DNA of 64,000 bases from Meandrina meandrites (lineage: Eukaryota; Cnidaria; Anthozoa; Scleractinia; Meandrinidae), in the NCBI GenBank assembly GCA_963693305.1, contig OY855913.1, positions 24,052,114 to 24,116,113 of the forward strand. Reading direction: 5' to 3'. A program made the translations under genes and the position numbers. Numbering within the stretch: the stretch's first letter is position 1; the number at the start of each line of letters is the position of its first letter. This document shows positions 11,291 through 24,110 of this stretch, piece by piece. The notes under the pieces were generated by a model. That model did not search any database. It was not told the origin of the DNA and saw nothing but the letters and a program-made list of their open reading frames with translations.

Positions 11291-13140
11291 AAGCTGATAT
11301 CGACATTTATTTCTGCTCCTGTACTATTTTCAGATGTACACACGCAAGCAGCGGAAGCTTTAAAGAGTAATATTTGTTTTTTGTTTGTTTTATGACGAAA
11401 TAAGCTTATTTGTTCTTAATTACTTTTAAACAAACAGCTGATATACGACGATATTACCACTGTACCACATCATGATACTATGTATCGCATTCAACTTTGA
11501 TACCCTTCAATAAAGCAGATCCCAAGAAAATTGTGATCATGAAAAACATGCAATCTATTTTAAAGGTACAAGCAACAGTAACTCACGTTCTACAAGGAAA
11601 ATAGACGCGCAGGTCTTTTTGCTTTGTCACAACGACGTCATTTATTTCAATTTTGTCTTCTACTGTGAAATAACTTGACAAAGTCTTCCTTCCTTTGGTG
11701 ATTAAAATATTTTCTGATTTATGGCATTTGAAATAAGACGTATGCGCGTCCTTATTTTAAATGATAACCGCAGCTCATGCCGCGTCTGTCCCTCTGTGAA
11801 TTTGATCGGCTAAATGTGCATGTATCTTCGACAAATTTTGCCAACACTCCGACTGACACTAGGGCGCACATTCCAGACTTTTAAGCCGGCCTTTATGTCA
11901 GAACGACTGCATTATATTTTTTTTTTCATGTGCACAACGAAAGCTTATACATTCGCTTTCATTTTCTACGAACAGTAGTCAACTCAGCTACGCCTAGTTT
12001 GATATTCGCCCTTGAAACTGAAACACGAATTTGTAGTCTAATTGTTAAGCAATTTGCTGCCTAAGGACCGTGTAAATAGCGCTCAAAGGCTTAGCGGGGG
12101 ATGCCATGTTATTTTCCTAGGTCCTGTGTATTAAGTGGACCAAACCATTATCACGAAATATGGCTTACAATGGAAACTTGTTACTATTAAAGTTTTTTTT
12201 TTCATATTTTATTCGTCAATTAACAGCCTACAGCAGTACTTTTTTTAACTTTTTTAAAAAATACTAGTGAGCAGCACACAGCAACAGATCTTGTCAACGT
12301 GCTTTATTTTCTCCCATCGGTTTCGTCTGATCATCCTGATCATGCAGACTTCATCAGAGGGTTTGAACAAGATACATAAAGGAACTTATTTTATACCTAT
12401 GCTAAAAAGTACAAGTCACGTTCCAATAAAGGTGTGAACAGCAAAAAACACTTACAAATTTGAGTGCAGGATGTGACTAAAATCCTGCGAATGTGCAATG
12501 TTTAATTTTGGGGCTCACTGATTTAACGTAAGATTGAGTTAAGTTTAAATTTCATTTCAACCTTCGCTAACGGCACAGTTTGATGATCGCTTCGCGCGTG
12601 AAACTCGAGTAACTGTCATCCTACAGTTTTTATCTTTAATTCATATTTCGCTCTGCATGTACGTTCATTGCCGGAGTACTCCTACGATTGCGTGAAACCA
12701 TTTATATTGTTCCTTGTTTACAAGTTATGTTTTGTATATAATTGCCATACTATCTATTTTAAGACATAATTCGCTAAGCGTTTACGTCATAAAAAGGGCT
12801 AAACATATCATCACTTAATTAATGGGTATTTATCATTAATGATAACTAATGAAATAAATGACAAAAACTTGATTGTTTATTTACCCACGTCGCGCTGAAA
12901 GACATGTTTATCAATATAGTAGCTAGTGTTAAAATACTCTTGCGTAAGTGTGAGAAAACTGAATACTTTCACTAGACAAAACTGAATAATTTTCTTTGCT
13001 GTTATATAATTATTTTCCCAATAGTCATAAAGAAAGAGAAAAGGGTTTTTCATTTGTTTAAATTATTCGCATTTATTCAAAGGAGATTTAGATAAAAAAA
13101 ATTAATTAGAAAAAATAATTTTGAAAAGAAGAGGTGCTTA

Positions 13141-13330
13141 CAGATTGATAGTGCGCTGAAATTAAAAACACAACATCGATTCCTTTTGGTATCTCCTCTC
13201 GGGTGCAGGAAAAGCGCCTTGCTTGCTGTGGTGAAATGAGTTACTCGCAAGTGTTTCATGCTATCTTCTAACTCAGGCGGGTAAAGTCTCGCTACAACCA
13301 CAGCAAGAGCAGTTTTATTTCAAAGCATCC
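13141..13330 (-). pseudogene. Decayed copy 1 of the peroxidase promoter/leader-exon module
   Basis: On the minus strand this region aligns with the gene A promoter and leader exon: GCTTTGAAATAAAACTGC, the CATTTCACCACAGCAAGCAAGG initiator block (in two parts) and GAGATACCAAAAGGAATCG all have close counterparts at 11110-11290. About 17 bases that hold the TATA box in gene A are missing. A GTAAGC donor-like site follows where the leader-exon donor should be. No peroxidase exon lies directly below it. Confidence 0.6.
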
Positions 13331-14635
13331 CTTACCTCGCAAGTTAATTTGTGAACCGCGCTAAAACTGTTGGATATCTTGAAAGGGATCAATATCTCTC
13401 CAGTAAATGATACTCACGCTAGCAATTAAACAAGTTGCTTGTTTTTAAATTCTGTTTTGAATGAAGAATGTTCTAATGCCCTAAACATTAGCGGTTTCAG
13501 TTTTACACTTGCAGTTCACGAACTGATGTTTTCGTAGACAAAACTGCACCTTCAAGCTTGCCGGCATTTCTTTGTGGTAATGTTCTTCTTTATATTGTTT
13601 ATGTGAATTGAGGTTCATAAAGTTGGCCGGTTAACATTACATACTTAGCGTATTTAATTCTCTTTGCTGTTCAAGAATGAAAGACTGATTATTTTCATTA
13701 AGTAAGAAACCTTATTTATATGTTAACTGCACTTAAAAAAGCAGTCAATTTTAACAAATGTTATCTTCACTGAAAGATTATTTAGGCGGTCTAATAAGCA
13801 TAAAATTTGGAAAAATGCTTTTTGAAAAAGAAGCGGTATTTTCTGATTGGTAATGAGTTGAAGTCAAAAACAAGTTAACGAGTTAAAAACTGGGATCAGT
13901 AAACTTTCAAAACAAACAAACAAACAATCAAAGAAACTTGCAAAACAGACGTTAAGTGATGAATCCCTGTATCGTGTAAGTAGTTTAAATCCAAAGGACC
14001 GTTTAGCTGGACTAACGGTGACTTGATTTATTCGCTTACCGGCGGAACTCAAAGCTTGTCGTAAAAGACAAGCTGTTTTCTATTTATTTTGCAACCCATT
14101 GTACACTTCTTCTTGACTGATGGGTTGTTGTGAATTAGAATGCATTAATGCATGAATGCTGATCAATGTTGGACACTGTGTTTTGTGTGCTAATTGCCCT
14201 TAGACTAAACTATTTTTAATTTTCGTCTTTGCAATCCGACACAATCTTTATCAATATGAACCATCCTTCTTTTTTTCTTATTTATTTAAAAAATAGCTTT
14301 TTCACAGTTTGCTCACCTCAATAAAATGTTATCTTGAGGCTTTCTTTGATCTAAAATGAAGTTTTCCCACAAAAATAACGACCTACCGTGACGTTGCTCC
14401 CAGTACTCAGCACTTACCCTCCAATTAGATATATTGTCAATCAAACTAATATCACCAACAGCAAACAATGACCACGAAATAGGAAGATATAGTGCATTCA
14501 CAGTTCACAAGATAGCTCGATGACACAGAGCTGAAACGACTAGTTTTCTACTAGTCCTTGTTTCAATCGCGAAAACCAGGCCCTCGAATGTTCCTAGGGT
14601 TATTGTTGAAATTCTTTGGTAACTTATTACTTTTT

Positions 14636-15855
14636 GCGTTCGACGAAGGAGAACGCACCCTAATCGAGATTTTCTCTCGCTTTTATGGACTATACGACGT
14701 TGTCAATTTGGCCCCCCCAGAAAATTTTTCAGGGGCGAATGACGTCATCTCTATGCCATGTGCTTCTGTTTTGCTGTTTGGAGTGATTTCTCTCGACAAA
14801 ATTGTCCTGTGTTATGGTGTGTTATCGCTGCTGTTTGGAGGGTTTTCATCCAAGGTAGAAGACTTTTAATCAGCCACCGAACGTCGTAAAAGGAGTGGAA
14901 ATCGAGTAACTCGATTCGTTGTTTTATAGGCAAGGTAAACCAGCGTGTTTGCATGCAGAACGATTCACAAAACTAGCTAAAATATTGCAAATCGTTAGTA
15001 TTTCATGTAAAACGAGTGAGTAGAATAAGGATCAAAATTGTTTTATCGCTTCTTTGAATTTGTATTCTATAGTTATTCGCAGAATTTTTAGGCATTTTGA
15101 TGAGGAAATCATTATTGAATATTATGAGTGTATTGACTATGAACGAAAAGTTGATGTGCTGTGCCTCGGTCTATTTTCAAATTGAAGTGAAAGTATTTGT
15201 AGAAGTCTGTGGAGTTTTAGAAGTTGTGTAGTGCCGAAAGATATTGAACAACTAAAGTGAAATAAATAATTATTTGTCATGATAATCCATTTCTATTCCA
15301 TATGAATTTCAGTGTAAAAGAAATGAATGCAAATTGCCCATTCATTTATGACTTTGTACGTTTCTGCTTTGTGAATGTCACATGAAGTGCTAGGAGCGAC
15401 TTCTATTCACGTTGTTTTACAATATTCTGACATCAATGAGAATTTGCCGTTCCATTTATTATTTGAGGTTCTCTTTGACCTTTGGCAAACAATCAGTCAA
15501 TCACTGCTATGATGACAGATCATGTTTCCGTCCGGTTGAATGGCTTCTTCTGTTAACACCCAATTTACGATAACATAGCTTGCAAGCAAAGAAAAATTCT
15601 GCTTTAACATCTTCGAAAACAACACAACCCATTTCTTGATGCGACAAATTCCAGTTTATTTTGCAGAGAGATGTTCTTTTGGCTAGTCACGCAATCTTTC
15701 CTCCAAAATGTTGTGTTATGAGATTCCTCTCTCACTCATCGCACCATTTGAGGCTTATTAAATGGCATAGTTTGCCAACAGCCTTGCTCCTTTGCTACTA
15801 CCTGACTCTCCATCTTAGGTCGAACGCACTCCCCTAATCGCTGATTACTACTAGT
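14636..15855. other. 1.2 kb segment present in only one duplication arm
   Basis: Arm 2 joins TTATTACTTTT directly to ATAAGCC at about 25407, whereas arm 1 has 1.2 kb between them. No target-site duplication is evident. Both ends contain a related block (GAACGCACCCTAATCG near 14652, GAACGCACTCCCCTAATCG near 15823), so deletion from arm 2 or insertion into arm 1 are both possible. I see no coding region in it. Confidence 0.6.
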
Positions 15856-16144
15856 ATAAGCCTTATTGTATATAATTTTTGCATGGTCATGGAAAGCCCT
15901 CATTAGCTACAAAGATTGCATAACAATACACACTCGTAATTTTTCCATCTGTTACATCAATTTCTAATATTTCAGAAAGGTACTTTTTATAGAATAAGTT
16001 AATAAACAAAATATTGCTTTTCAGAAGCTTTCAGCGCTCGCGTGCCGCATCGAAAATTGAAAAGAATATCTTAACCTTCTTCTGTTATGTAATTGTTAAT
16101 ACAGCGGAGCCGCCATACAAGAAACAGTATTAAGGTAAGGGTAA

Positions 16145-16437
16145 AGTCTGCATACGAGCCTAGGGGCCCATCAGGCCGGAGCTTATCCCGGTTTCCGTAG
16201 CATGAAGCGACTAGGAGTATTTCTACTTCCCCCTGGATGGGATGCTAGTCCATCGCAGGGTTACCCCCAGCAGTAAATTCGCCGGTACCCATTTATACAC
16301 CTGGGTGGAGAGAGGCACTATGAGAGTAAAGTATCTTGCCCAAGAACACTACGCAGTGCCCCGGCCAGGGCTCGGACCGCCCGATCTGGAGTCCAGCGCA
16401 CTAACCATTAGGCCAACGCGCCTCCCACTATTTAGGT
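16145..16437 (-). mobile_element. tRNA-derived SINE, duplication arm 1
   Basis: On the minus strand a tRNA-like head carries an A box (TTGGCCTAATGGTTAGTGCG) and a B-box-like block, followed by a body with GGTGTATAAATGGGTACCGG and a GATAAGCTCCGG end. It is not a functional tRNA gene: acceptor ends do not pair. The same insertion is at 25700-25998. Confidence 0.65.
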
Positions 16438-17144
16438 AAGGGAGTACGATGAAATCCTCTAACTGTAGCAAATAAGGCCTTTAACGGAAGACTTTATACC
16501 TCTCTAGTCTTGGTGCTAGACGTATGCATTTTTATAGCTTCGATAAGGTATTGTTTGTTATGTTTATTACTTTTTTTGTACGCTAGGTAAAGTTATTCCG
16601 GAAAACCTGAAAACCTGGAATCTCATATCTCAGATGGGGATGTTAATTTGGTCGGCAATTTTGAATTAAACCCCAAAAGGAGACTAATCTGGGTTTAGCT
16701 CAATCTTTTTTCGACCCCTGCAAGATGCCATTTTAATCATTTTAAAACAGATATATTGATATTTCTTCGTGTGCAACCCTAGACGAGACATTGACGGGTA
16801 AAAATAGTGGCGTTTTTTCCTGGAACAGTCTAAGTAAGACAACAAGCATGGCTGACTCATTCATATGAGAGTCGCCCCTCTCTGGGGGCGATAACAAGAT
16901 ATACCCTTGCATCGTTCAATGATTTCTGAATGTAGTGACCCCTCAAAAAAGCCTGCAGGTTGCCCATCTGATGTTTGATGAAATTATACCTTGGTCTTCC
17001 TAAACAAGAATTACCTGACTACACATATTAAAAATGTTTAAAACCAGATTTGGCATTGGCTTATGAATATACAAAAAAGCAAATTGTTCTTTTCCAAATC
17101 TTGTTTCAAGAAAAGCTTCAATCAGAAAGCTTTTACTGAACACC

Positions 17145-17194
17145 GATAATGTCGGCATATTTACGGCGGGTACAAAATGCCTTTGGAAACAAAA
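17145..17194 (-). pseudogene. Peroxidase exon 6 relic, deleted copy
   Basis: This is the counterpart of the 26.7 kb relic inside the other arm of the segmental duplication. Only HFVPAV survives after the acceptor CCAAAG; about 45 bases that encode the next residues in the other copy are missing, and downstream flanking sequence resumes. The flanks agree closely between copies, so the loss happened after duplication. Confidence 0.6.
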
Positions 17195-17666
17195 TGAATA
17201 TCAAATGACTGTGTGCTATACAGATGAATCTCCTGAATTATACACTACTGCAGTCCCAAGAGAAGGTGTGCTCACTATAATGGACTGTGCGGGAAGGCAC
17301 TGACCGAAAGAGGTATGAAAGGGTAGGAATTTCACGAGTTGAAGTATAGAGCTGAAAAAGAAGGAAAATTCTAAATTTACGTATTTCAAAGGCCTTTTCA
17401 AATTTCGCGAACAGACTTAGCTTATCATCCCGCCAACCTTCTTCTTAAGGGATTATTTAATCGGCAAACGTATCAGGAATGGATGCAATGTTTCTATGTG
17501 GAACTGAGAATATGAAAGGGTCACAATTTTGTTGGAAAGGGTACGTACTGTGAAGGGTGATGGTTTGAACCTTGAGGCGCAGTCTCCCCGTATAAAAGCG
17601 TCGAAGGTTTACAGCTCGAAACTGTGCAGCGCTCAAGCAATACGATTGTGATCTCGCGCCCATATG

Positions 17667-17680
17667 CTCCCCCCCCTCCC

Positions 17681-17711
<31 letters not shown>

Positions 17712-17716
17712 ACACC
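17667..17716. repeat. Poly-C run followed by (CA)n
   Basis: About 27 C with one T, then eight CA units. Open frames on the minus strand here are glycine/valine low-complexity artefacts. Confidence 0.9.
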
Positions 17717-18493
17717 CTTGTAACACGATGGGGAGATGAATTTGCTCGAAATTCCGAGGATTAAGACTATGAAAGATTCAAGACAATTTTCGAACGACAA
17801 GCAAGAATTTGCTGATTTTCCGATGCCGTTCATTGACCTTCTCTGTTTTATTTTCACTCGTAAATGCGATCCTGACCTCTTGAATGAAACACTTATCGTT
17901 ATTATTGTTTCTTTTCACAAAAGGTAAATTGTCGCGTCTCGTGGCACTACGTTTTATTTAAGGTTCCAGAAAAATTCATGTATAGCAGTTAGAAGAGGAC
18001 TATTTTGTTTCGCATTAAGTTCTCTTTTAGTGTGAATTTTCAGCTAAAATTTCGAAACGGAGGAGACAAAAACACAGATTTTGATTTCTAGGCCCTAAAG
18101 TGGCCAAAGTTGCAAAACGGAATAAATTATATCATAAATAGTTGATTTCCTTTGGAAGGTGACGATACAAAAAGTGGGATCTGCAGTGAGTATCCCGCTT
18201 AAACTGATAATTAAGAAAAGACTAACAAAATAAGTCAAAGTCAGTTTATCAAAAACAAACGTAACAAAGTTAAGAAAATGGTACCAAAACTTTAGTTTCG
18301 ATTTAAGAAATCCGAGAAGGGGCAAACGATTTCTTGCAGTTGGTTATCTCTGCGATGGACTGTCTTGCTGCTTCAATGGAATGAATTGATCATACCTCTC
18401 TTTTAGACAGCTCTTTTATACCTTCGAGATGGTCGACAAAGCTTCTTCGCATGCTGGTGCAATAATTGGCTTAATAACATAAGCACCTTAAAC

Positions 18494-20463
18494 ATGTGCA
18501 CAACGAAAGCTTATACATTTGCTTTCATTTTCTACGAACAGTAGTCAACTCAGCTACGCCTAGTTTGATATTCGCCCTTGAAACTGAAACACGAATTTGT
18601 AGTCTAATTGTTAAGCAATTTGCTGCCTAAGTACCGTGTAAATAGCGCTCAAAGGCTTAGCGGGGGATGCCATGTTATTTTCCTAGGTCCTGTGTATTAA
18701 GTGGACCAAACCATTATCACGAAATATGGCTTATAATGGAAACTTGTTACTATTAAAGTTTTTTTTTTCATATTTTATTCGTCAATTAACAGCCTAAGTA
18801 CTTTTTTAAATTTTTTTAAAAAATACTAGTGAGCAGCACACAGCAACAGATCTTGTCAACTTGCTTTATTTTCTCCCACCGGTTTCGTCTGATCATACAG
18901 ACTTCATCAGGGGGTTTGAACAAGGTACATAAAGGAACTTATTTTATACCTATGCTAAATAGTACAAGTCACGTTCCAATAAAGGTGTGAACAGCAAAAA
19001 ACACCTACAAATCTCCGTGCAGGATATGACTAAAATCCTGCGAATGTGCAATGTTTAATTTTGGGGCTCACTGATTTAACGTAAGATTGAGTTAAGTTTA
19101 AATTTTATTTCAACCTTCGCTAACGGCACGGTTTGATGATCGCTTCGCGCGTGAAACTCGAGTAACTGTCATCCTACAGTTAGCGAACTACAAGTGTAAA
19201 ACTAAATCCGCTAATGTTTAGGGCATTAGAAGATTCTTCATTCAGAACAGAATTTAAAAACAAGCAACTTGTTTAATTGCTAGCGTGAGTATCATTTATT
19301 GGAGAGATATTGATCCCTTTCAAGATATCCAATAATTTTATATTAGCGCGGGTCACAAACTCCGAGGTAAGCGATGCTTTGAAGTAAAACTGCTCTTGCT
19401 GTGGTGGTAGTGAGACTTTACGTCCCTGAGTTAGAAGATAGCATGAAACAGTTGCGATTAACTCATTTCACCACAGCAAGCAAAGCACTTTCCCTGCACA
19501 CGAGAGGAGATACCAAAAGGAATCGATGTTGTGTTTTTAATTTCAGCGAACTATTAATCTGTAAGCACCTCTTCTTTTCAAAATTATTTTTTCTAATTAA
19601 TTTTTTTATCTACATCTCCTTGAATAAATGCGAATAATTTAAACAAATGAAAAACCCTTTCCTCTTTCCGTTTATGACTATTGTGAAAATAATTAGCCTT
19701 TCATTCTATAACAGCAAAGGAAATTATTCAGTTTTCTCCACTGAAAATGTTCAGTTTTCTAAGATTTCACTGCACTCACGCGAGAGTATTTTAACACTAG
19801 CTACTATATTGATAAACATGTCTTTCAGCGCCACGTGGGTAAATAAACAATCAAGTTTTTGTCATTTATTTCATTAGTTATCATTAATGATAAATACCCA
19901 TTAATTAAGTGATGATATGTTTAGCCCTTTTTATGACGTAAACGCTTAGCGAATTATGCCTTAAAATAGATAGTATGGCAATTATATACAAAACATAACT
20001 TGTAAACAAAGAAAAATATAAATGGTTTCACGCAATCGTAGGAGTATTCCGGCGATGATCGTACATGCAGAGCGAAATATGAATTAAAGATAAAAACTGT
20101 AGGATGACAGTTACTCGAGTTTCACGCGCGAAGCGATCATCAAACTGTGCCGTTAGCGAAGGTTGAAATAAAATTTAAACTTAACTCAATCTAACGTTAA
20201 ATCAGTGAGCCCCAAAATTAAACATTGCACATTCGCAGGATTTTAGTCATATCCTGCATGCAAATTTGAGGTGTTCTTTGCTGTTCACACCTTTCTTGGA
20301 ACGTGACTTGTACTATTTAGCATAGGTATAAAATAAGCTCCTTTATGTATCTTGTTCAAACTCCCTGATGAAGTCTGTATGATCAGACGAAACCGGTGGG
20401 AGAAAATAAAGCAAGTTGACAAGATCTGTTGCTGTGTGCTGCTCACTAGTACTTTTTAAAAAA
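18494..20463. repeat. Rearranged third copy with inverted arms
   Basis: Bases 18494-19187 repeat 11924-12620 directly. At 19188 the sequence switches and runs to about 20463 as the reverse complement of 13515 down to 12245. As a result 18840-19187 and about 20090-20440 are inverted repeats of each other, about 350 bases per arm, around a 0.9 kb centre holding promoter relic 2. The switch follows CATCCTACAGTT. Confidence 0.8.
19377..19570 (+). pseudogene. Decayed copy 2 of the promoter/leader module, inverted
   Basis: Same module as at 13.2 kb but on the plus strand, inside the inverted part of the rearranged repeat. It also lacks the TATA segment. The 78-codon open frame at 19401-19637 falls on this module and is not a gene. 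Confidence 0.6.
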
Positions 20464-22402
20464 AAAAAACTTAAAAAAATGCAGGATAATAAAATTAGTA
20501 TTTACAGTTTTTGTTTCATTTATTTTACACTTAAAGTTGCTTAACGGAACAATTCAATGGTTAGTACAAAAGAACAATTGCCACAAAGGAGTCGTAGCCA
20601 ATATTATTTCTGACTGGTTTTTTCTAAGACGTTATAATTTTGCAACACGAATCGTGTGTTTTTTTGGTTTTACATGTAAAAACTTTGTACAAAAAAGTGT
20701 TTTCTTTATTCGAAAATGGATTTTAAAGTGCTTAGCTTCTCGTGCTCTTCTGCTAGCTTCTATTACAATTAAACTTTAATGAAATGATTGCTCGGTCTTC
20801 ATTCATTCGGTGTTATTTTCGTTTTCTTTAAAGTTTATGGACCGTAATTGATATCAAAGAAAACCGACATTTTCCCAATAAAGTACGCTAGTTCAACAAC
20901 GTGCATGACGATTCTGAAGAAATAGACGGAGAGAGAAATGAGAGATCTCCCTTTATGAAAAAAAAAACGCCGAAACAGAATAGAGGTTTTAGCTTTGAAC
21001 GTCAGCAGCCGCTACAACAATTTTCTAGAAAAAGGAACGTTTTAGACACAGCAGGTTAAAATGCTAAACCGGGATTTAAACTTTTTATCGTCTTCAGGGG
21101 TTCATACTTAAAAGACGAAAGGCTTTTGACCGACGACTTTTTTTCTAATTTTAAAAAGGACTATAAACTACATTTAAGACTCGTTTACTGTTTAGCAACG
21201 CTATTACTACTAATATATAGAGGATAATACATGTATTTATTAAATTTACGACATTATCAAAATTTTCGATGTTTCTCTAAGATAGAAAACTCGTGATTTC
21301 GTGTAAAGAAATAATGGTGTAAGGCACTTCCCTGTCTAATTATTAGTTTTCAAAACCAATACTTCAACCCCAAGCTATCAAAATTTAATTTCTCATGGCT
21401 AAAATTCGACGCCGCAGTTTGCGTGTTTACCAATTTTCTCTCTTTAAGTGTGAATACACACTTGTTTCATGGTAAGATTTGCTACATCAGTACTAAACCT
21501 GGGTCGAGTCATGCACATGTTCGGATCATTACTCAGCTATAAGGCTTCACGACAGTGCTGTGTACATCACTCAACGTTTTACCTTCTAGAACACTGTAGT
21601 TGAAATCACGACAAGATAGAGCTATCTCAGTGCTGGTAGATGACTCACTAAGGCCTAACATTGGCAAAAAAAACTTCGCTTAATCACTATTATTCACTTG
21701 GAATTATTGATGTTGGTGTTTGTTAAATTTAATGAGCTAATATCGGCCCGAAACAGCGGGTTTCAGCTTTCTCAGCTCTGGTCCCATTAGGTTGTTTACT
21801 TACATGGGATTAAATCTTAGTGTGTTAGTGGCTGATTCTTTTTGTTTGTAATTCAGTGAAAAATTTACAGAAAGAACTAGTGTTCTATTTATGGCATCGC
21901 AATAACTTTTGTTATTTGTGTTTCGATTTGTGAAAACTCTCGATGTTTCTCTTTACTGCATAACTGCTGATACCGTTTGAAGAAAGCTCGATTCTACATA
22001 TTGTTGGACTATTTTGTCGAAACTCCCTCAGTGTTGTGCCTAAAACTCGATCCACCGATAAATAGTGTTTTACTATTTCTTTATTTGCGTGTTTGATACG
22101 CCCGTCCGTCTCTCTTTAAGTGTGAATATACACTTATTTCATTGTGAGATTCTGGTACGTACCTACCCCGTGCAGGGCCTGGGTCGAGTCATGCGCATGC
22201 CAGGGTCGCGCGTTATACCTTTAAAACCACAAGACAGCGAAACTTGTAAAGAGATATTTTGAAATGACTGTGTACACTCTTTTACTTCTTTATGTTTTGA
22301 CCTCAAAATTAAAACAATGAAAGACACTGTTGCGGAAGTCAGAATAAGATAAATATATCCGCCCTGGTAGTGATCGGTGACGCACTAAGGCCTATAAAAG
22401 GG
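20464..22402. other. No gene recognised; diverged internal duplication
   Basis: Sequence at 21435-21660 (CTCTCTTTAAGTGTGAATA, CTGGGTCGAGTCATGC, CACTAAGGCCTA blocks) recurs in the same order at 22108-22395. Frames here are short. Confidence 0.5.
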
Positions 22403-23031
22403 TTAAGACGGAATCCACCAGGAAGTCGAGTAATATTTATTTAAGTTGGACAAAAATCGAGTACCAGAATAATTTAAATCCTATTGCGTTATTTTCTATC
22501 CTAAATAAAAGGTAAAGATGTAAGTAATTATCACTGATAACACCAACAACAATTTCTTATCAGAGTCTTAGAAAATGAATTTCAAAGTTCACAAGCTATA
22601 GGGAAATTCTCACGTGCAGCCATTTTGTAAAATCGTCTTTAAGCGATTCAGTGGAATTCAGTGAAATTTCAAAATTTGTTTTCGGTGTTTGGTGTTGTTA
22701 GAAAAGATTTCATTTGATAAGATATTTGAAGCAGTAACACAAAAGTTTGCAATAAGGTGTAAATAATTTTGGTACAACAATTTCTTATCAGAGCCTGAGA
22801 AAATGAAATTTAATGTTCACAAGCTATAGGCAAAAGCTCGCGTCTTTTAAGCGATTTAGTGGAATTCAGCGGAACTTCGAGATTGGTTTTCGATGTTTGG
22901 TGTTGTTAGAAAAGATTTCTTTTGATAAGATATTTGAAGCAGTAACACAAAAGCTTGCAATAAGGTGTAAATAATTTTGGTACATAATTTTGTCCAACAA
23001 CTACTCGAAGTCCAGGCGGATTCCGTCTTAA
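22403..23031. mobile_element. 630 bp TTAA-flanked inverted-repeat element, copy 1
   Basis: Both ends read TTAAGACGGAATCC inward, with a further similar CGAGTA...TTGGACAAAA stretch. TTAA at both edges may be a target-site duplication. Inside, a block of roughly 210 bases (ATTTCTTATCAGAG to GTGTAAATAATTTTGGTAC) is present twice in tandem. No open reading frame of note, so non-autonomous. Confidence 0.75.
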
Positions 23032-23916
23032 ACTCTAATATCCAATTAGAATATACCGATTAATATACAACATTTTTATCAACTTATGGCAGACTAATAA
23101 TTTGTTTCTTCATCGGCCATTTTCAACCGACAATTTTCAAATCTTGACATTCAGTCTATTTTAAAACCTCGAAATGTAAAGAATTTTCGCCAGAAAGTAA
23201 TAAAACTTAATGAAAGTTGTGTTGTAAGCACTTGACATCGATAATGTATCCATTGAAAGTATACAATCAGAAGCAGGATTGCTCCACGCGCCCTCAAGGA
23301 TTTAAGTTTAAATTTTATTTCAACCTTCGCTAACAGCACAGTTTGATGATCGCTTCGCGCGTGAAACTCGAGTAACTGTCATCCTACAGTTTTTATCTTT
23401 AATTCATATTTCGCTCTGCATGTACGTTCATCGCCGGAGTACTCCTACGATTGCGTGAAACCATTTATATTGTTCTTTGTTTACAAGTTATGTTTCATAT
23501 ATAATTGCCATACTATCTATTTTAAGACATAATTCGCTAAGCGTTTACGTCATAAAAAGGGCTAAACATATCATCACTTAATTAATGGGTATTTATCATT
23601 AATGATAACTAATGAAATAAATTACAAAAACTTGATTGTTTATTTACCCAGGTGGCGCTGAAAGACATGTTTATCAATATAGTAGCTAGTGTTAAAATAC
23701 TCTTGCGTGAGTGCGAGAAAACTGAATACTTTCACTAGACAAAACTGAATAATTTCCTTTGCTGTTATAGAATGAAAGGCTAATTATTTTCCCAATAGTC
23801 ATAAAGAAAGAGAAAAGGGTTTTTCATTTGTTTAAATTATTCGCATTTATTCAAAGGAGATTTAGATAAAAAAATTAATGAGAAAAAATAATTTTGAAAA
23901 GAAGAGGTGCTTACAG

Positions 23917-24110
23917 ATTGATAGTGCGCTGAAATTAAAAACACAACATCGATTCCTTTTGGTATCTCCTATCGGGTGCAGGAAAAGCGCCTTGCTTGCT
24001 GTGGTGAAATGAGTTACTCGCAAGTGTTTCACGCTATCTTCTAACTCAGGCGGGTAAAGTCTCACTACAACCACAGCAAGAGCAGTTTTATTTCAAAGCA
24101 TCCCTTACCT
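23917..24110 (-). pseudogene. Decayed copy 3 of the promoter/leader module
   Basis: Near-identical to copy 1 (13141-13330) because it lies in the second arm of the segmental duplication. TATA segment absent. Open frames of 70-74 codons over copies 1 and 3 come from this non-coding module. Confidence 0.6.

Larger units (their letters stand above)
12541..17490. repeat. Segmental duplication, arm 1
   Basis: It matches 23301-27046 in the same orientation with few differences, from the block after GAGTTAAGTTTAAATT to GATGCAATGTT. It includes promoter relic 1, a SINE at 16145-16437 and the deleted exon relic. Bases from about 14636 to 15855 are absent from the other arm. Adjacent sequence 11924-12541 recurs in the rearranged copy at 18494. 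Confidence 0.85.

Noticed and set aside
14313..14501. 62-codon frame with identical protein in both duplication arms (also 25087-25275)
   Set aside because: Identity is explained by recent duplication of the whole region; no homology, and the frame is short.
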